A stretch of 64,000 nucleotides of DNA from Bin5 sp965208965. Lineage in GTDB: Bacteria; Chloroflexota; Anaerolineae; Caldilineales; Caldilineaceae. The notes below the pieces were generated by a model. It ran no database searches. It worked only from the letters and a program-made list of their open reading frames with translations, and was not told the origin of the DNA. The stretch lies in contig OZ242384.1 in the NCBI GenBank assembly GCA_965208965.1, positions 558,001 through 622,000 on the forward strand, in the 5' to 3' direction. The stretch's first letter is position 1, and the number at the start of each line of letters is the position of its first letter. Position numbers and translations under genes: made by a program. Below are positions 19,349 through 28,371 of this stretch, piece after piece.

Positions 19349-20116
19349 ATGGGTGGTGTTGAAGAGGCTATCGTCAGGGCCGCGCAGTTTTTTTCGAATG
19401 ATGCCGCGGTGGTGTGTTTGACGGGGGCCGGGGTGAGCGCGGAGTCGGGGGTGCCGACTTTTCGGGACGCGCAGACCGGTTTGTGGAGCCGGTTCGATGC
19501 CGAGGAGCTGGCCACGCCACAAGGGTTTGAACGGGACCCGGGCCTGGTGTGGCGCTGGTATATGTGGCGGCTCGAGCAGTTGGGAGCGGCCGCGCCGAAC
19601 CCCGGGCATCGTGCGCTGGCGGAGCTTGCACGACTATGCGAGGCGTTCTTGCTGGTGACGCAAAACGTGGATGACCTGCATGAACAGGCGGGCAGCGCGA
19701 ACGTGCTTCACCTGCATGGAAGCCTGTTGGATTTCCGATGTGCCGGGTGCGCGGCGCCGCATCATCTTACGGGAGAGGAGCGCGGCGCGGATTCGCCGCC
19801 CGCGTGCGGCCTTTGCGGAGATCTGGTGCGGCCGGATGTGGTCTGGTTCGGCGAGAGTCTGCCCTGGGATGCGGTGGAAGAGGCGGCGGCGGCCGCCCGT
19901 GGTTGCGATGTGATGCTGGTGGTGGGCACAAGCGGGCTGGTCTACCCTGCGTCTCAGTTGCCGCTTGTCGCCAGGCAGGGAGGGGCTACGGTGATTGACG
20001 TGAACCCGGAGCCGGGTCCAATCTCATCGATAGCCGACATTTTTCTGCAGGGTAAGAGCGGGGAGGTTCTGCCGGCGCTGGTACGGGCTGTGAGGAAACT
20101 CCGGGCAGACTTGTGA
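19349..20116 (+). CDS. Sir2-family NAD-dependent protein deacylase
   Basis: A 255-residue sirtuin that removes acyl groups from lysine using NAD+. Motifs in order: GAGVSAESGVPTFRD (26-40), TQNVDDLH (104-111), HLHGS with catalytic His123, a zinc site made of C131/C134 and C153/C156, then WFGE and GTSGLVYPA. Y71 and R74 (W-Y-M-W-R) sit where class III sirtuins (CobB, SIRT5) carry the Tyr-x-x-Arg pair that binds succinyl or malonyl groups, so desuccinylase/demalonylase activity is likely. It follows apgM, separated mainly by a dispersed repeat. Confidence 0.93.
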   Translation: MGGVEEAIVRAAQFFSNDAAVVCLTGAGVSAESGVPTFRDAQTGLWSRFDAEELATPQGFERDPGLVWRWYMWRLEQLGAAAPNPGHRALAELARLCEAFLLVTQNVDDLHEQAGSANVLHLHGSLLDFRCAGCAAPHHLTGEERGADSPPACGLCGDLVRPDVVWFGESLPWDAVEEAAAAARGCDVMLVVGTSGLVYPASQLPLVARQGGATVIDVNPEPGPISSIADIFLQGKSGEVLPALVRAVRKLRADL

Positions 20117-20236
20117 GTGCTTGCCAGCAGTTTCGGGATACGCATGTATCTGTTACATGACCTGCCCAGATGGGAAACTGGCCGCGGCGGTCAGGATTTC
20201 CTGTAATCTGGGTAGAGGGCGAATGAGGAGCGACAG

Positions 20237-21451
20237 ATGGAACTAATCGTTGCAGTCATTGTTGGCCTCGTGGTAGGGGGCGCGGCCTGCTGGTTGGTGC
20301 AAGGCGCCCGCGCCAAGAGCCGGTTGGCAAGGCTGGACGCGGACCACCGGGAGGAGAAGGCTGCGTTGCAGGGCCGGTTAGAGCAGTCGGAGAATGCCGA
20401 AAAGATCCTGGAGACGGCCAAAGAGCAGTTGAAAGAGACCTTTCAGGCGACGGCCAGCCAGGCGCTGCAGGCCAATAACTCGCAGTTTATGGATTTGGCG
20501 CAGGAGAATCTGGGCAAAACGCTGGAGGTCGCCAAGGGTGATTTCAAACAGCGGCATGAACAGTTTGAAGCGCTGGTCAAGCCACTTACTCAGAACTATG
20601 AGAAGCTCAATCCGCAGATCAGTTTGCTGGCGCAGCGGAGCGAGAATCTCGCGGCAGAGACCGGCAAGCTGTCAAGCGCACTGACCGACAACAGGCAGAT
20701 AGGCAACTGGGGCGAGGTGCAACTGCGGCGAGTCGTCGAACTGGCGGGTATGGAGGAGTACTGCGACTTCAGGGAACAGGTCGCGATCGGCGATTCCCAG
20801 AGCAGACCCGATCTGACGGTGCGGTTGCCGGAACAGCGGACGGTGGTCATCGATGCAAAGACGTCTACGGCTGCATACATGGATGCGCAAGAGGCGGATG
20901 ACAGGGAGGCAAGGGACAGTTCACTGAGACGGCACGCCAGCGCTTTGAAGGCGCAGGTAGACGACCTGGCGAAGAAGGACTACGGGACGAAGGTGGAAGG
21001 CTCGTTGGGTTTTGTGGTGATGTTCGTCCCGGGAGACCAGTTTCTGGCAGCGGCGCTAAACGCCAATCCCGAACTGATCGAGTACGCGATGAGCAAGAGG
21101 GTGGCTATCGCCACGCCGGCATCGCTGATTTCGCTGTTGTGGTCGGTCGCAAACGGGTGGCAGCGCCACCGCATCGCCGAGAGTGCCGAGGTCATTTTAA
21201 AAGAAGGCGTAGAGTTGCACAGTCGGATGATGATATTCATCAGCCGCTATCAGGAAGTTGGCAATCGTTTGAAGAGGGCTGTTAACGCTTTCAATGATTC
21301 TGTAGGCTCCTTCGACAGTCGAGTCGTTCCCCAAGCCAGAAAGTTCTCCCAGTTGACTTCCAGCAGAGAGGAAAGTTTCCCGGAGCCACAGCAGATCGAG
21401 GAGTTGGCCCGCATTTCCAAATACGCCGGGGAGCAGAAGGAGCCTCAATGA
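20237..21451 (+). CDS. rmuC: RmuC-family DNA recombination protein
   Basis: A 404-residue RmuC homologue. An N-terminal membrane anchor (LIVAVIVGLVVGGAACWLV) is followed by a coiled coil to about residue 150 and the RmuC nuclease-like domain. In that domain RPDLTVRLPEQRTVVIDAKT carries the D...DxK residues of the PD-(D/E)xK fold, and FVVMFVPGDQFLAAAL and IATPASLISLLWSVANGWQ are typical. RmuC limits rearrangements at inverted repeats and stalled forks in E. coli; its mechanism is still not settled. GAGGAG precedes the ATG. Confidence 0.92.
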   Translation: MELIVAVIVGLVVGGAACWLVQGARAKSRLARLDADHREEKAALQGRLEQSENAEKILETAKEQLKETFQATASQALQANNSQFMDLAQENLGKTLEVAKGDFKQRHEQFEALVKPLTQNYEKLNPQISLLAQRSENLAAETGKLSSALTDNRQIGNWGEVQLRRVVELAGMEEYCDFREQVAIGDSQSRPDLTVRLPEQRTVVIDAKTSTAAYMDAQEADDREARDSSLRRHASALKAQVDDLAKKDYGTKVEGSLGFVVMFVPGDQFLAAALNANPELIEYAMSKRVAIATPASLISLLWSVANGWQRHRIAESAEVILKEGVELHSRMMIFISRYQEVGNRLKRAVNAFNDSVGSFDSRVVPQARKFSQLTSSREESFPEPQQIEELARISKYAGEQKEPQ

Positions 21452-21476
21452 GAATTGCCAGTGCAGGGAGGGAGAG

Positions 21477-22082
21477 GTGTCTGAGAACAGGTTAGAACTG
21501 GAGAGGGAGATCGCCTCTACCCTGAAAGAGCTCGACAATACTCGACGCAAGTTGGTGGCACTGCGACGCCGGTTGCCTCCGGAACCTGTAAGAGATTACG
21601 AGCTGAGAGACGCTGACGGGCCCGTGAGACTGTCGGAGCTGTTTGGTGACAGCGAGGATCTCATCCTCGTTCACAATATGGGAACCGGATGCTCGAACTG
21701 CACGATGTGGGCCGACGAGTTCAACGGTGTGTACCAGCATTTGCAGAGCCGGGCTGCGTTTGTGGTGGTGTCGCCTGACAGTCCTGGTGTGCAGCAGGCG
21801 TTCGCGAGGAGCCGGGGCTGGCGGTTCCCGATGTATTCGGCAGAGGGCACGACCTTCACCGAAGATATGGGCTTCCGGTGGGAAGAGGAGGCGTTCCTGT
21901 CGGGGTATCAGCCGGGGGTGTCGGTTTTTCGCAAGAACGTGGATGGCAGGATCGTGCGGGTCGCGAAGGACTCGTTCGGGCCTGGCGACCTGTATTGCGG
22001 CGTGTGGCACCTGTTCAATCTGCTGCCGGACGGTCCGGACGGTTGGGACCCGCTGTTCGATTACCCCTCTGCAGACGGCTGA
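21477..22082 (+). CDS. DUF899 thioredoxin-like protein
   Basis: A 201-residue protein of the DUF899 family, related to the AhpC/thioredoxin fold. The family block LVHNMGTGCSNCTMWADEFNG (split: LVHNMGTGCSNC, TMWADEFNG) places a CxxC pair at C72 and C75. Later YQPGVSVF and DSFGPGDLYCGVWHLFNLLP are also typical. It starts with GTG after GGAGGGAGAG, 25 bases after rmuC, so it may be co-transcribed. Redox activity is plausible from the CxxC but has not been established for the family. Confidence 0.82.
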   Translation: MSENRLELEREIASTLKELDNTRRKLVALRRRLPPEPVRDYELRDADGPVRLSELFGDSEDLILVHNMGTGCSNCTMWADEFNGVYQHLQSRAAFVVVSPDSPGVQQAFARSRGWRFPMYSAEGTTFTEDMGFRWEEEAFLSGYQPGVSVFRKNVDGRIVRVAKDSFGPGDLYCGVWHLFNLLPDGPDGWDPLFDYPSADG

Positions 22083-22438
22083 GGCGGAACCAGACCGCAG
22101 TAGATAGAGATTTCTCCGCCAAGGTATGACAAGCCTGCCTTGCGTAAGTAGCTTCCTCTCAGGGCGCTTCGAAAGAACCTGCAGCGAAACCGGTTGCCCG
22201 GACCGGCGCAGGCGAGTTGGAAGAGCGTCCACCGAACCCAATACCAGGAAAGTCTGCCAGGATCAGGAAACCTATTGTTGCCCTGAGTCGTACAGTTGTC
22301 AGGCGGGCCTCACGGGATGCAGTTTTCAGGCCGCCGGAAAATCTCATAGACAACTGCATTAGATCAGGTGCGCGTCTCCTCCGACGTCTTGGAATCGGTC
22401 ACTCGACAGAGGGGACGATAGCGACCAGGAGGGCAAAA
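22083..22438. other. intergenic region upstream of the VWA lipoprotein gene
   Basis: About 355 bases. The frame of the VWA gene is open through half of it, but the encoded sequence is basic and unstructured and lacks a signal peptide, so I treat it as non-coding. A strong CAGGAGG sits at 22426-22432. No RNA gene or terminator is clear. Confidence 0.45.
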
Positions 22439-24115
22439 ATGCTACGCAGAACCGAAAGTAAGCCCAGGGTCAGACCAGTGAACTGCGGGAGCGTTCGGAG
22501 AAAACACAGACGCAGCTGGCATGTCCCACTCCTGGGGCTGCTGGCGCTTCTTTTGGCCGGCTGCGCGATGGTGATGTCGCCGGCGGAGAGCGCGGAGCAG
22601 GCTGCGGCACCGAGTTCGAGTGAGCGGGCGTCAGATGGTCGGATGGCGTTGCAGTCCGCCTCTTCGGCCTCCAGCCCGGGGCGGCAATCTCCCCATTCAG
22701 GACGAGGCGACCGGCGCGGCCTCCTGCCGGAGGCGCAGCTGCCGCCGGTGGTACCCACAAGCCTGGAAACGACATCTACATTCGGACTTGATGCGGACGA
22801 CGCGTCCTGGCGCCGGTCGCTCGCGCTTGCGCGGCAGGGCTATATTCTGGAACCGGATGACGTACGGGTTGAGGAATGGCTCAACGCGCTGCGGTGGGAC
22901 TACCCGCTGCCGGAAGGGGAAGGGAGCTTCAACCTGGATCTGACGATTACAACCGATCCGCTTGACCCGGATTCGTTGCTGGCGTTGCTGGGGCTCAGCG
23001 CGGCTGCGCCGGCCGAGATGCCGTCCAGACGGCACGTGTCGGTGGTGCTGGATGCTTCCGGTTCGATGGAAGAGGACAACAAGCTGGATACGGCGCGTAC
23101 GCTCGTCGAAGCGCTGATCAGGCGTCTGTCGGCAGAGGACCGCATTTCGCTGGTGCAGTTTTCCAGTGTCGTCCTGGGGGAGTACACGGTCCGGCACTCA
23201 ACTCCTGACGACCCGGCGCTGGAGGCATCGCTGCGCGAATTCCGGCCCAACGGGAGCACGAATGCCGAGGCGGGCTTGCGCAAGGGATATGAGCTGGCGC
23301 TGGAAGGGCGGCGGCAGGATCCCGATGCGTTGCACTATGTCTTCTTCATCAGCGACGGTGTGGCCAACGTGGGAGACACACGCGCGGAGTCGATAATCGA
23401 GTCGCTGGGCGGGCAGCGCGCGGAGGCCAACCCGATCCGGCTGGTCGCGGTGGGCGTGGGCATTGCGAACTACAATGACGACCTGTTGGAGCAGGTGAGC
23501 AACGACGGCGACGGCTGGTACCGTTATGTGTACTCGCCAGAAGATGCGCAGGGACTGCTGGCTGCCGACTCATTCGATCAGCTTTTCAGCCCGGCGGCGG
23601 ACGAAGCGCGTGCACAGGTCTCCTGGGATGCAGACACGGTCGAGGAGTGGCGCCTGGTCGGCTACCTGAATCGTGCGGCCGCAAATGAGTCATTTGAGGA
23701 TGACGAGGAGGATTTCGCGGAGTTGCACGTGGGCCAGGAGAACACGGTCGTCTACCGGTTGAAGGCGCGGCCGGGGGCGGAGGGACCGCTGGGTACGCTG
23801 TCCTTGCGCTGGCATCATCCGGGCAGCGGCGAGGCGCAGACGCAGGAGTGGACGCTGTATGCCGAAACGCCGATGTCGTGGGAGGAAGTCGCGCCGATTC
23901 GACGCCTTGCGCTGCTGGTGGCGCTGGCGGGCGAAAACTCGGCTGAGCGTCTGGATGACGCGCAGGGCCGTCGCAAGGCGATTGAAGAGGAGTTCGCGCT
24001 GCTGGGACGTCTGACTGAGACCAGGCAAGGACAGGAGTTCGGCGAGATCCTGGCGGCTTCGTTGCCTGAACCGCCGGCGTGGTTTGAGCAAGGGAGGTCG
24101 ACGCGGGGAGAGTAA
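22439..24115 (+). CDS. von Willebrand factor A domain lipoprotein (YfbK-like)
   Basis: A 558-residue surface lipoprotein. The ATG at 22439 follows CAGGAGG by six bases and gives a long signal peptide with lipobox LLAGC (Cys42), then a Ser/Ala-rich linker. Residues about 105-180 hold the N-terminal domain seen before VWA domains of the YfbK group (VRVEEWLNALRWDYPLPEG). The VWA domain follows with a MIDAS site: DASGSM (D205, S207, S209), a Thr in NGSTNAEAGL and an Asp in FISDGVANVGD. The C terminus (DUF3520-like, with VVYRLKARPGAEGPLGTLSLRW split) is beta-rich. Such proteins bind metal-dependent ligands outside the cell; the partner is unknown. Confidence 0.87.
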   Translation: MLRRTESKPRVRPVNCGSVRRKHRRSWHVPLLGLLALLLAGCAMVMSPAESAEQAAAPSSSERASDGRMALQSASSASSPGRQSPHSGRGDRRGLLPEAQLPPVVPTSLETTSTFGLDADDASWRRSLALARQGYILEPDDVRVEEWLNALRWDYPLPEGEGSFNLDLTITTDPLDPDSLLALLGLSAAAPAEMPSRRHVSVVLDASGSMEEDNKLDTARTLVEALIRRLSAEDRISLVQFSSVVLGEYTVRHSTPDDPALEASLREFRPNGSTNAEAGLRKGYELALEGRRQDPDALHYVFFISDGVANVGDTRAESIIESLGGQRAEANPIRLVAVGVGIANYNDDLLEQVSNDGDGWYRYVYSPEDAQGLLAADSFDQLFSPAADEARAQVSWDADTVEEWRLVGYLNRAAANESFEDDEEDFAELHVGQENTVVYRLKARPGAEGPLGTLSLRWHHPGSGEAQTQEWTLYAETPMSWEEVAPIRRLALLVALAGENSAERLDDAQGRRKAIEEEFALLGRLTETRQGQEFGEILAASLPEPPAWFEQGRSTRGE

Positions 24116-24213
24116 GGGTTGGTGTGACCACAGAACGCGACATCCCGGACGTACTGCTGGAAACAATAGCCCGCACATTTTCGCCATTTCCGGTTGATCC
24201 GAACCGATCTGTC

Positions 24214-24423
24214 ATGAATCAAAATGTAGAGACATACAGAGAGCTACACGCAGAATTGGTGATGACCCACTTAGGTCAATTCGTGGCGATCTGTGCTGGC
24301 AGTCTTATCGATCACGACCCTGACCCGGTTTCGCTCCTACAACGAGTACGTACACAGTATCCTGAGAAAGTGGTACTACGCAGAAAGGTCGAATCAGTTC
24401 CTGAACATCAGATTCGACACTAG
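24214..24423 (+). CDS. small DUF5678-like protein
   Basis: A 69-residue protein (99 if an upstream ATG at 24124 is used). YRELHAELVMTHLGQFVAIC, then GSLIDHDPDPVSLLQRVRTQ and YPEKVVLRRKVESVP, matches the pattern of the small DUF5678-type proteins: a helix, a G-(Q/K)-x-VAI strand, a D-x-x-x-L helix and a (Y/F)P-x-x-V-(L/V)-x-x-V strand. Members are often paired with an aspartic protease gene; I do not find one here. Function is unknown. Family assignment rests on my reading of the pattern alone. Confidence 0.5.
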   Translation: MNQNVETYRELHAELVMTHLGQFVAICAGSLIDHDPDPVSLLQRVRTQYPEKVVLRRKVESVPEHQIRH

Positions 24424-24762
24424 CGAAGTGAGACTCAAACAATCATCGCGTCCTTTCCCCGGGAAACTACCTTGCTTGGAAGTTCGGACAATCTTCCCCG
24501 TTGATTGAACGTATCCTCTGAAACACCAGAAAGAGCGGCAGGCGCAGTAAATTCCTCGGCTGTCCGTCCAGGCCACCAAAATCCAAGTGGAGATTCCGAT
24601 ACGACTGGCGTGCCGATCTGTCGACAGATGGGCAGAGTACTTACTGCATTTTCCAGTTATTCATTGCGCCGTCAGTGTGCTATGATCGCACTATTTCCCA
24701 TCAACTGTCCACTCGCTCTTCGCGAAGTAGCAGCGTATCTCACTTGTCTCTGAGGATTGCCA
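24424..24762. other. intergenic region upstream of the caspase gene
   Basis: About 340 bases, more A+T-rich than the surroundings. A TATGAT near 24680 could be a -10 for the caspase gene, with a weak TTATTC 18 bases upstream. Nothing else is recognised. Confidence 0.4.
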
Positions 24763-27700
24763 ATGTTGTCTCCGCGGTTGTTTGCTCTGGTTGTCGGTAT
24801 CAATCATTACCGGAGCAGTGTGATATCCGATCTGGGCGGCTGCGCCAACGATGCCAGGGCGATTTACGGATTTCTGACCCAACGAATGGGCGTGCCGACC
24901 GAGAATATCCGGCTGCTGACTTCGACAGGGGCGGAACCGGATGAGAAGCTCCCCTCCCGACAGAACATCATAGACGGCTGGAAGTGGTTGAACGAGCAGG
25001 CCAGAATCGGCGACCAGCTTTTTTTCCACTTCAGCGGGCACGGCTCCCAGGCCATCTCCAACGACCCCTATGAGCCGGACGGTTACGACGAGACGCTGGT
25101 GCCCTGCGACAGCCGCGCAGTGGACGACAGCGGCAAGCCGGTCTACGACATTTTGGACAAGGAACTGGCTGCATTGATCGCTGCGGCCGAGGCGAGAGGC
25201 GCAATGGTAACGGTAGTGCTGGACTGCTGCCACGCCGGTTCGGGTACGCGCGCGATTGTGCCGGTGCGGCGGACCGCTGCAGACCGCCGCGTGCGTCCTG
25301 CCGGCACGGTTCTGCCCGAGGCGTCGGGTGGGAGAACGGCGCCCAGCCGGCACTGGTCCGGGAAGCTGGGCAGCGAACACGTGCTGCTGGCGGGTTGCCG
25401 GGACGAGGAGATGAGCCACGAGTACCGCTCGCCGACCAACGGCGCGTGGTACGGGGCGATGAGCTATTTCCTGCTGCAGAAGCTGCAGGAGCTGCACACG
25501 CAGATGAGCTGGAGGGAGGTCCACGACGCGGTACAGACCCAGGTGCACAACGTCTATGCGCGTCAGATTCCCCAATTGGAGGGCCCGGGCAACCGGGCAG
25601 TATTCGGCGAACTGACGCCTCATGCCGGCTCCTATCTGAACGTAATCAGTGCCAGAGAGGCGGGAGATGCGGGAAGCGACGTCGTTATTCGCATCGCCGG
25701 CGGCGCGGCGGTCGGTCTTACGCCGGGCAGCCACGTGGAGCTGTACCCGGCGGGCAGCGATGCGCTGGAGGGCCGGGGACTTGGCCGGGGCGAGGTGACC
25801 GAGTCCAGAGTCGATTCGTCATACGCATTGATCAAGGGAGTGAGCCATACCGAGTTCAGTCTGCCTGCCAGGGTGAAGGTGACGGCTTACGGTTACCAGA
25901 GGTTGATGTACGAAGTGACCTGCGCCGATCCTTTTCTGCTGGCGGAGTTGACCACCGCGCCTTCGTCCCCATTTCTGCACGCGGTGGGCAAGAGCACTCA
26001 GGATGGATTTACCCGTTTCCAGGTGGCCGTCGAGAACGACACTTATGTAATCCAGGACGGGAGCGGCGTCCAGATTGTGCAGGACAGGCCGCCGCGCACG
26101 CAAGCGGGGGCGGCCAAAACGGCTGAGTATCTGCACCATCTGGCGACGTATCACAATGTACGCACGCTTAGCAATCCGGCGCCGATGGCGCTGATGGAAG
26201 AGGCGTTGAGCATTGACGTCCAGACGTACACGCGTGCCAGCTTTACGTCGCCCAAGGACGGTGAGCCACTGGGTCGGGACGGTGTGCTGCCGCCCGGGCG
26301 CAAGCTCTGGATAACGGTGCGGAACAACAGTTCAGAGAATCTCTATGTGACCGCCTTCTCTCTGTCCGCGCAGTTCGGTATCCGACGCATCTTTCCGGAG
26401 CGGGCGCCCTACCAGCTGGTGGCGCCGGGCAAGGAGTTCTTCATCAACAACATCGGGCCGGTTGTGAAGGACCCTGGAAACGAGTCCGAGACGGAGATAT
26501 TCAAAGTTTTCGCCACGCGCGTTCCCACCTCCTTCGACGTGCTGGAGATGCCGGAGCTGAACGATCCGAACGGGACGGAGCAGACGCGGGCATTCGGCCC
26601 GCTGGCGGACCTGATGAACGGCATCCGTTACGACGGCCCGCGCGTGCGCAATCTAATGGTGCAGCGGGACGACACACATGATCGCTGGATAACAAAGCAG
26701 GTGGCGGTTACAGCCCTTCGAAAGCAGGAGGAATGCGCTCTGCCACAGGGGCAGAACAGGATCAATGTGGGAACGGACCTGGACATTACGGTAGAGAAGC
26801 CGGCGGGCCTGGGGGGCCTGCTGGTGGTGAGCAGTCTGAGACATTTCGCCTGGGATGCGGACGATCCGATCTCCTTGCCGCCCGGTCTGAACAGTCCTGA
26901 AGCCGCGCCGTTTTTCCAGCCGCTCTCATTCTCGCACGATGCGGGAGCCGGCGGCGGGTCCCCCGGTGTGCTGGTGCTGGACAGTTCAGCGGAGCAGCTC
27001 AAGACGATTAGCGCCGAGTCTCCACTGCGGATTGCGCTGAGTGTGGAGAACAACCCGGACATTGCGGGGATTGTCGCGGTCGCTTTTGACGGCGAGTACT
27101 ACTACATGGTCGGCCATCCTACCGACGCCCAGAACCTGTCCCAGTCCGGCGACAGAAGGCGCATGGCGGTGGAGATTACCCATCTGCCGATCCCGGATTC
27201 AGCGGAGGCAAAGTCCGATTTCGCGGGCGGATGGCGAAGGACAAGGTCGAACGCGGGAAGCAGTACTGCGGCTGAAGGCGAGGTCGGCAGAGGCGCGGGA
27301 GGGTTGTTCGGACGGCTCATCAGTATTTTCCAGGAGGAGTGGCGGCGAGCCGAAGCCGCGGCGCGCAAGGATCCGGCGTCCGACGACGGGGACGTCGGTG
27401 GGGAACCGTCTGTCCGAGATGCGAAACATGCCGTGCGCGTGCTCTTCTACAAGCTGTTTTATCAGAAGCTTCCGCCTGATCTGGGCGTACGCCAAGTCCG
27501 CTTAGGGGAGGGCGGCACACCGGAATACTCGAAGGTTACGTCACAGGACGTTTCCAAGGCGCGGCGGGCGCTGCTGATCACTCACGGCTTCGGCAGCAGC
27601 ACCGATAAGCTGGTCCAGAGGGCGCTGCCCCATCTGTTGGAGCTGGATGAGTACGACCTGGCGTTGACGTTCGACTACGAGACGATCAACACGGGCATCC

Positions 27701-28350
27701 GCGAGAGTGGTCTGCTGATGACTGCACAGCTTCGCCGACTCGGGTTTGGCGCTGATTCGGGGCCGCCGCTCGATATATACAGCCACAGTATGGGGACCCA
27801 GGTCGCCCGTGTCTGCGTCGAGATGGAGAGCGGGCATCGATTTGTGGAGCGGGTCATCATGGTCGGCGCGCATAACACCGGCACCGCTCTGGCTGAATCG
27901 CACCGGCTGATTCCGTGGCTGGCGACGATTATTCTCAATCAGGCGGGGCTGATGGACTATGAACTCCTGGCCCAGCTACTGGTGATCGGGATCGCCCGGC
28001 TGACCACCGGCATACAGGACATGGCGCCGAGCGCGGAGCTGTATCAGAAGCTTAATGACCCGCGCAATGAGGTAAATGTGAAGTACTATATCCAGATCGG
28101 TGTGAACTCGGAGATGGACGGCCCCGTGAACTGGCGCAAGCTGTTCTCCAAGACGGAGATGACGCGTATACTGGACAAGGCGTTGGACCAGGTTCTGGGC
28201 CCGAATGACCTACTGGTTGGTGTAGCGTCGGCGCGGGGTGTGCGGGGCGGCAACTGGCCGGACCTGCAGGTGGATGTGCTCGGCTGCCATCACTTCGAGT
28301 ATTTCTACGCTGAGGAGTCGCTCGAGGCGCTGCGCCGGCAGTTCAAGTAG
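24763..28350 (+). CDS. caspase-domain protein fused to a C-terminal alpha/beta hydrolase
   Basis: A 1195-residue protein. Residues 1-290 are a peptidase C14 (metacaspase-like) domain: FALVVGINHYRSS at the N terminus, catalytic His93 in FFHFSGHGSQ and catalytic Cys156 in VVLDCCHAGSG, followed by EHVLLAGCRDEEMS. The middle (about 300-900) is beta-rich; one segment (LWITVRNNSSENLYVTAFSL, then GIRRIFPERAPYQLVAPGKE) resembles the DUF4384 domain found with bacterial caspases. Residues about 930-1195 form a hydrolase: LLITHGFGSS (oxyanion loop, 937-946) and YSHSMGTQVAR with nucleophile Ser1009. No signal peptide or membrane segment, so it is probably cytoplasmic. The ATG at 24763 follows TGAGGA. Cleavage between the halves or activation by an upstream signal is possible but not shown. 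Confidence 0.85.
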   Translation: MLSPRLFALVVGINHYRSSVISDLGGCANDARAIYGFLTQRMGVPTENIRLLTSTGAEPDEKLPSRQNIIDGWKWLNEQARIGDQLFFHFSGHGSQAISNDPYEPDGYDETLVPCDSRAVDDSGKPVYDILDKELAALIAAAEARGAMVTVVLDCCHAGSGTRAIVPVRRTAADRRVRPAGTVLPEASGGRTAPSRHWSGKLGSEHVLLAGCRDEEMSHEYRSPTNGAWYGAMSYFLLQKLQELHTQMSWREVHDAVQTQVHNVYARQIPQLEGPGNRAVFGELTPHAGSYLNVISAREAGDAGSDVVIRIAGGAAVGLTPGSHVELYPAGSDALEGRGLGRGEVTESRVDSSYALIKGVSHTEFSLPARVKVTAYGYQRLMYEVTCADPFLLAELTTAPSSPFLHAVGKSTQDGFTRFQVAVENDTYVIQDGSGVQIVQDRPPRTQAGAAKTAEYLHHLATYHNVRTLSNPAPMALMEEALSIDVQTYTRASFTSPKDGEPLGRDGVLPPGRKLWITVRNNSSENLYVTAFSLSAQFGIRRIFPERAPYQLVAPGKEFFINNIGPVVKDPGNESETEIFKVFATRVPTSFDVLEMPELNDPNGTEQTRAFGPLADLMNGIRYDGPRVRNLMVQRDDTHDRWITKQVAVTALRKQEECALPQGQNRINVGTDLDITVEKPAGLGGLLVVSSLRHFAWDADDPISLPPGLNSPEAAPFFQPLSFSHDAGAGGGSPGVLVLDSSAEQLKTISAESPLRIALSVENNPDIAGIVAVAFDGEYYYMVGHPTDAQNLSQSGDRRRMAVEITHLPIPDSAEAKSDFAGGWRRTRSNAGSSTAAEGEVGRGAGGLFGRLISIFQEEWRRAEAAARKDPASDDGDVGGEPSVRDAKHAVRVLFYKLFYQKLPPDLGVRQVRLGEGGTPEYSKVTSQDVSKARRALLITHGFGSSTDKLVQRALPHLLELDEYDLALTFDYETINTGIRESGLLMTAQLRRLGFGADSGPPLDIYSHSMGTQVARVCVEMESGHRFVERVIMVGAHNTGTALAESHRLIPWLATIILNQAGLMDYELLAQLLVIGIARLTTGIQDMAPSAELYQKLNDPRNEVNVKYYIQIGVNSEMDGPVNWRKLFSKTEMTRILDKALDQVLGPNDLLVGVASARGVRGGNWPDLQVDVLGCHHFEYFYAEESLEALRRQFK

Positions 28351-28371
28351 CTCCCGGCACCAGCTACGGCG

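Noticed and set aside
22217..22438. N-terminal extension of the VWA lipoprotein
   Set aside because: The frame is open, but a lipoprotein signal and strong Shine-Dalgarno begin at 22439.
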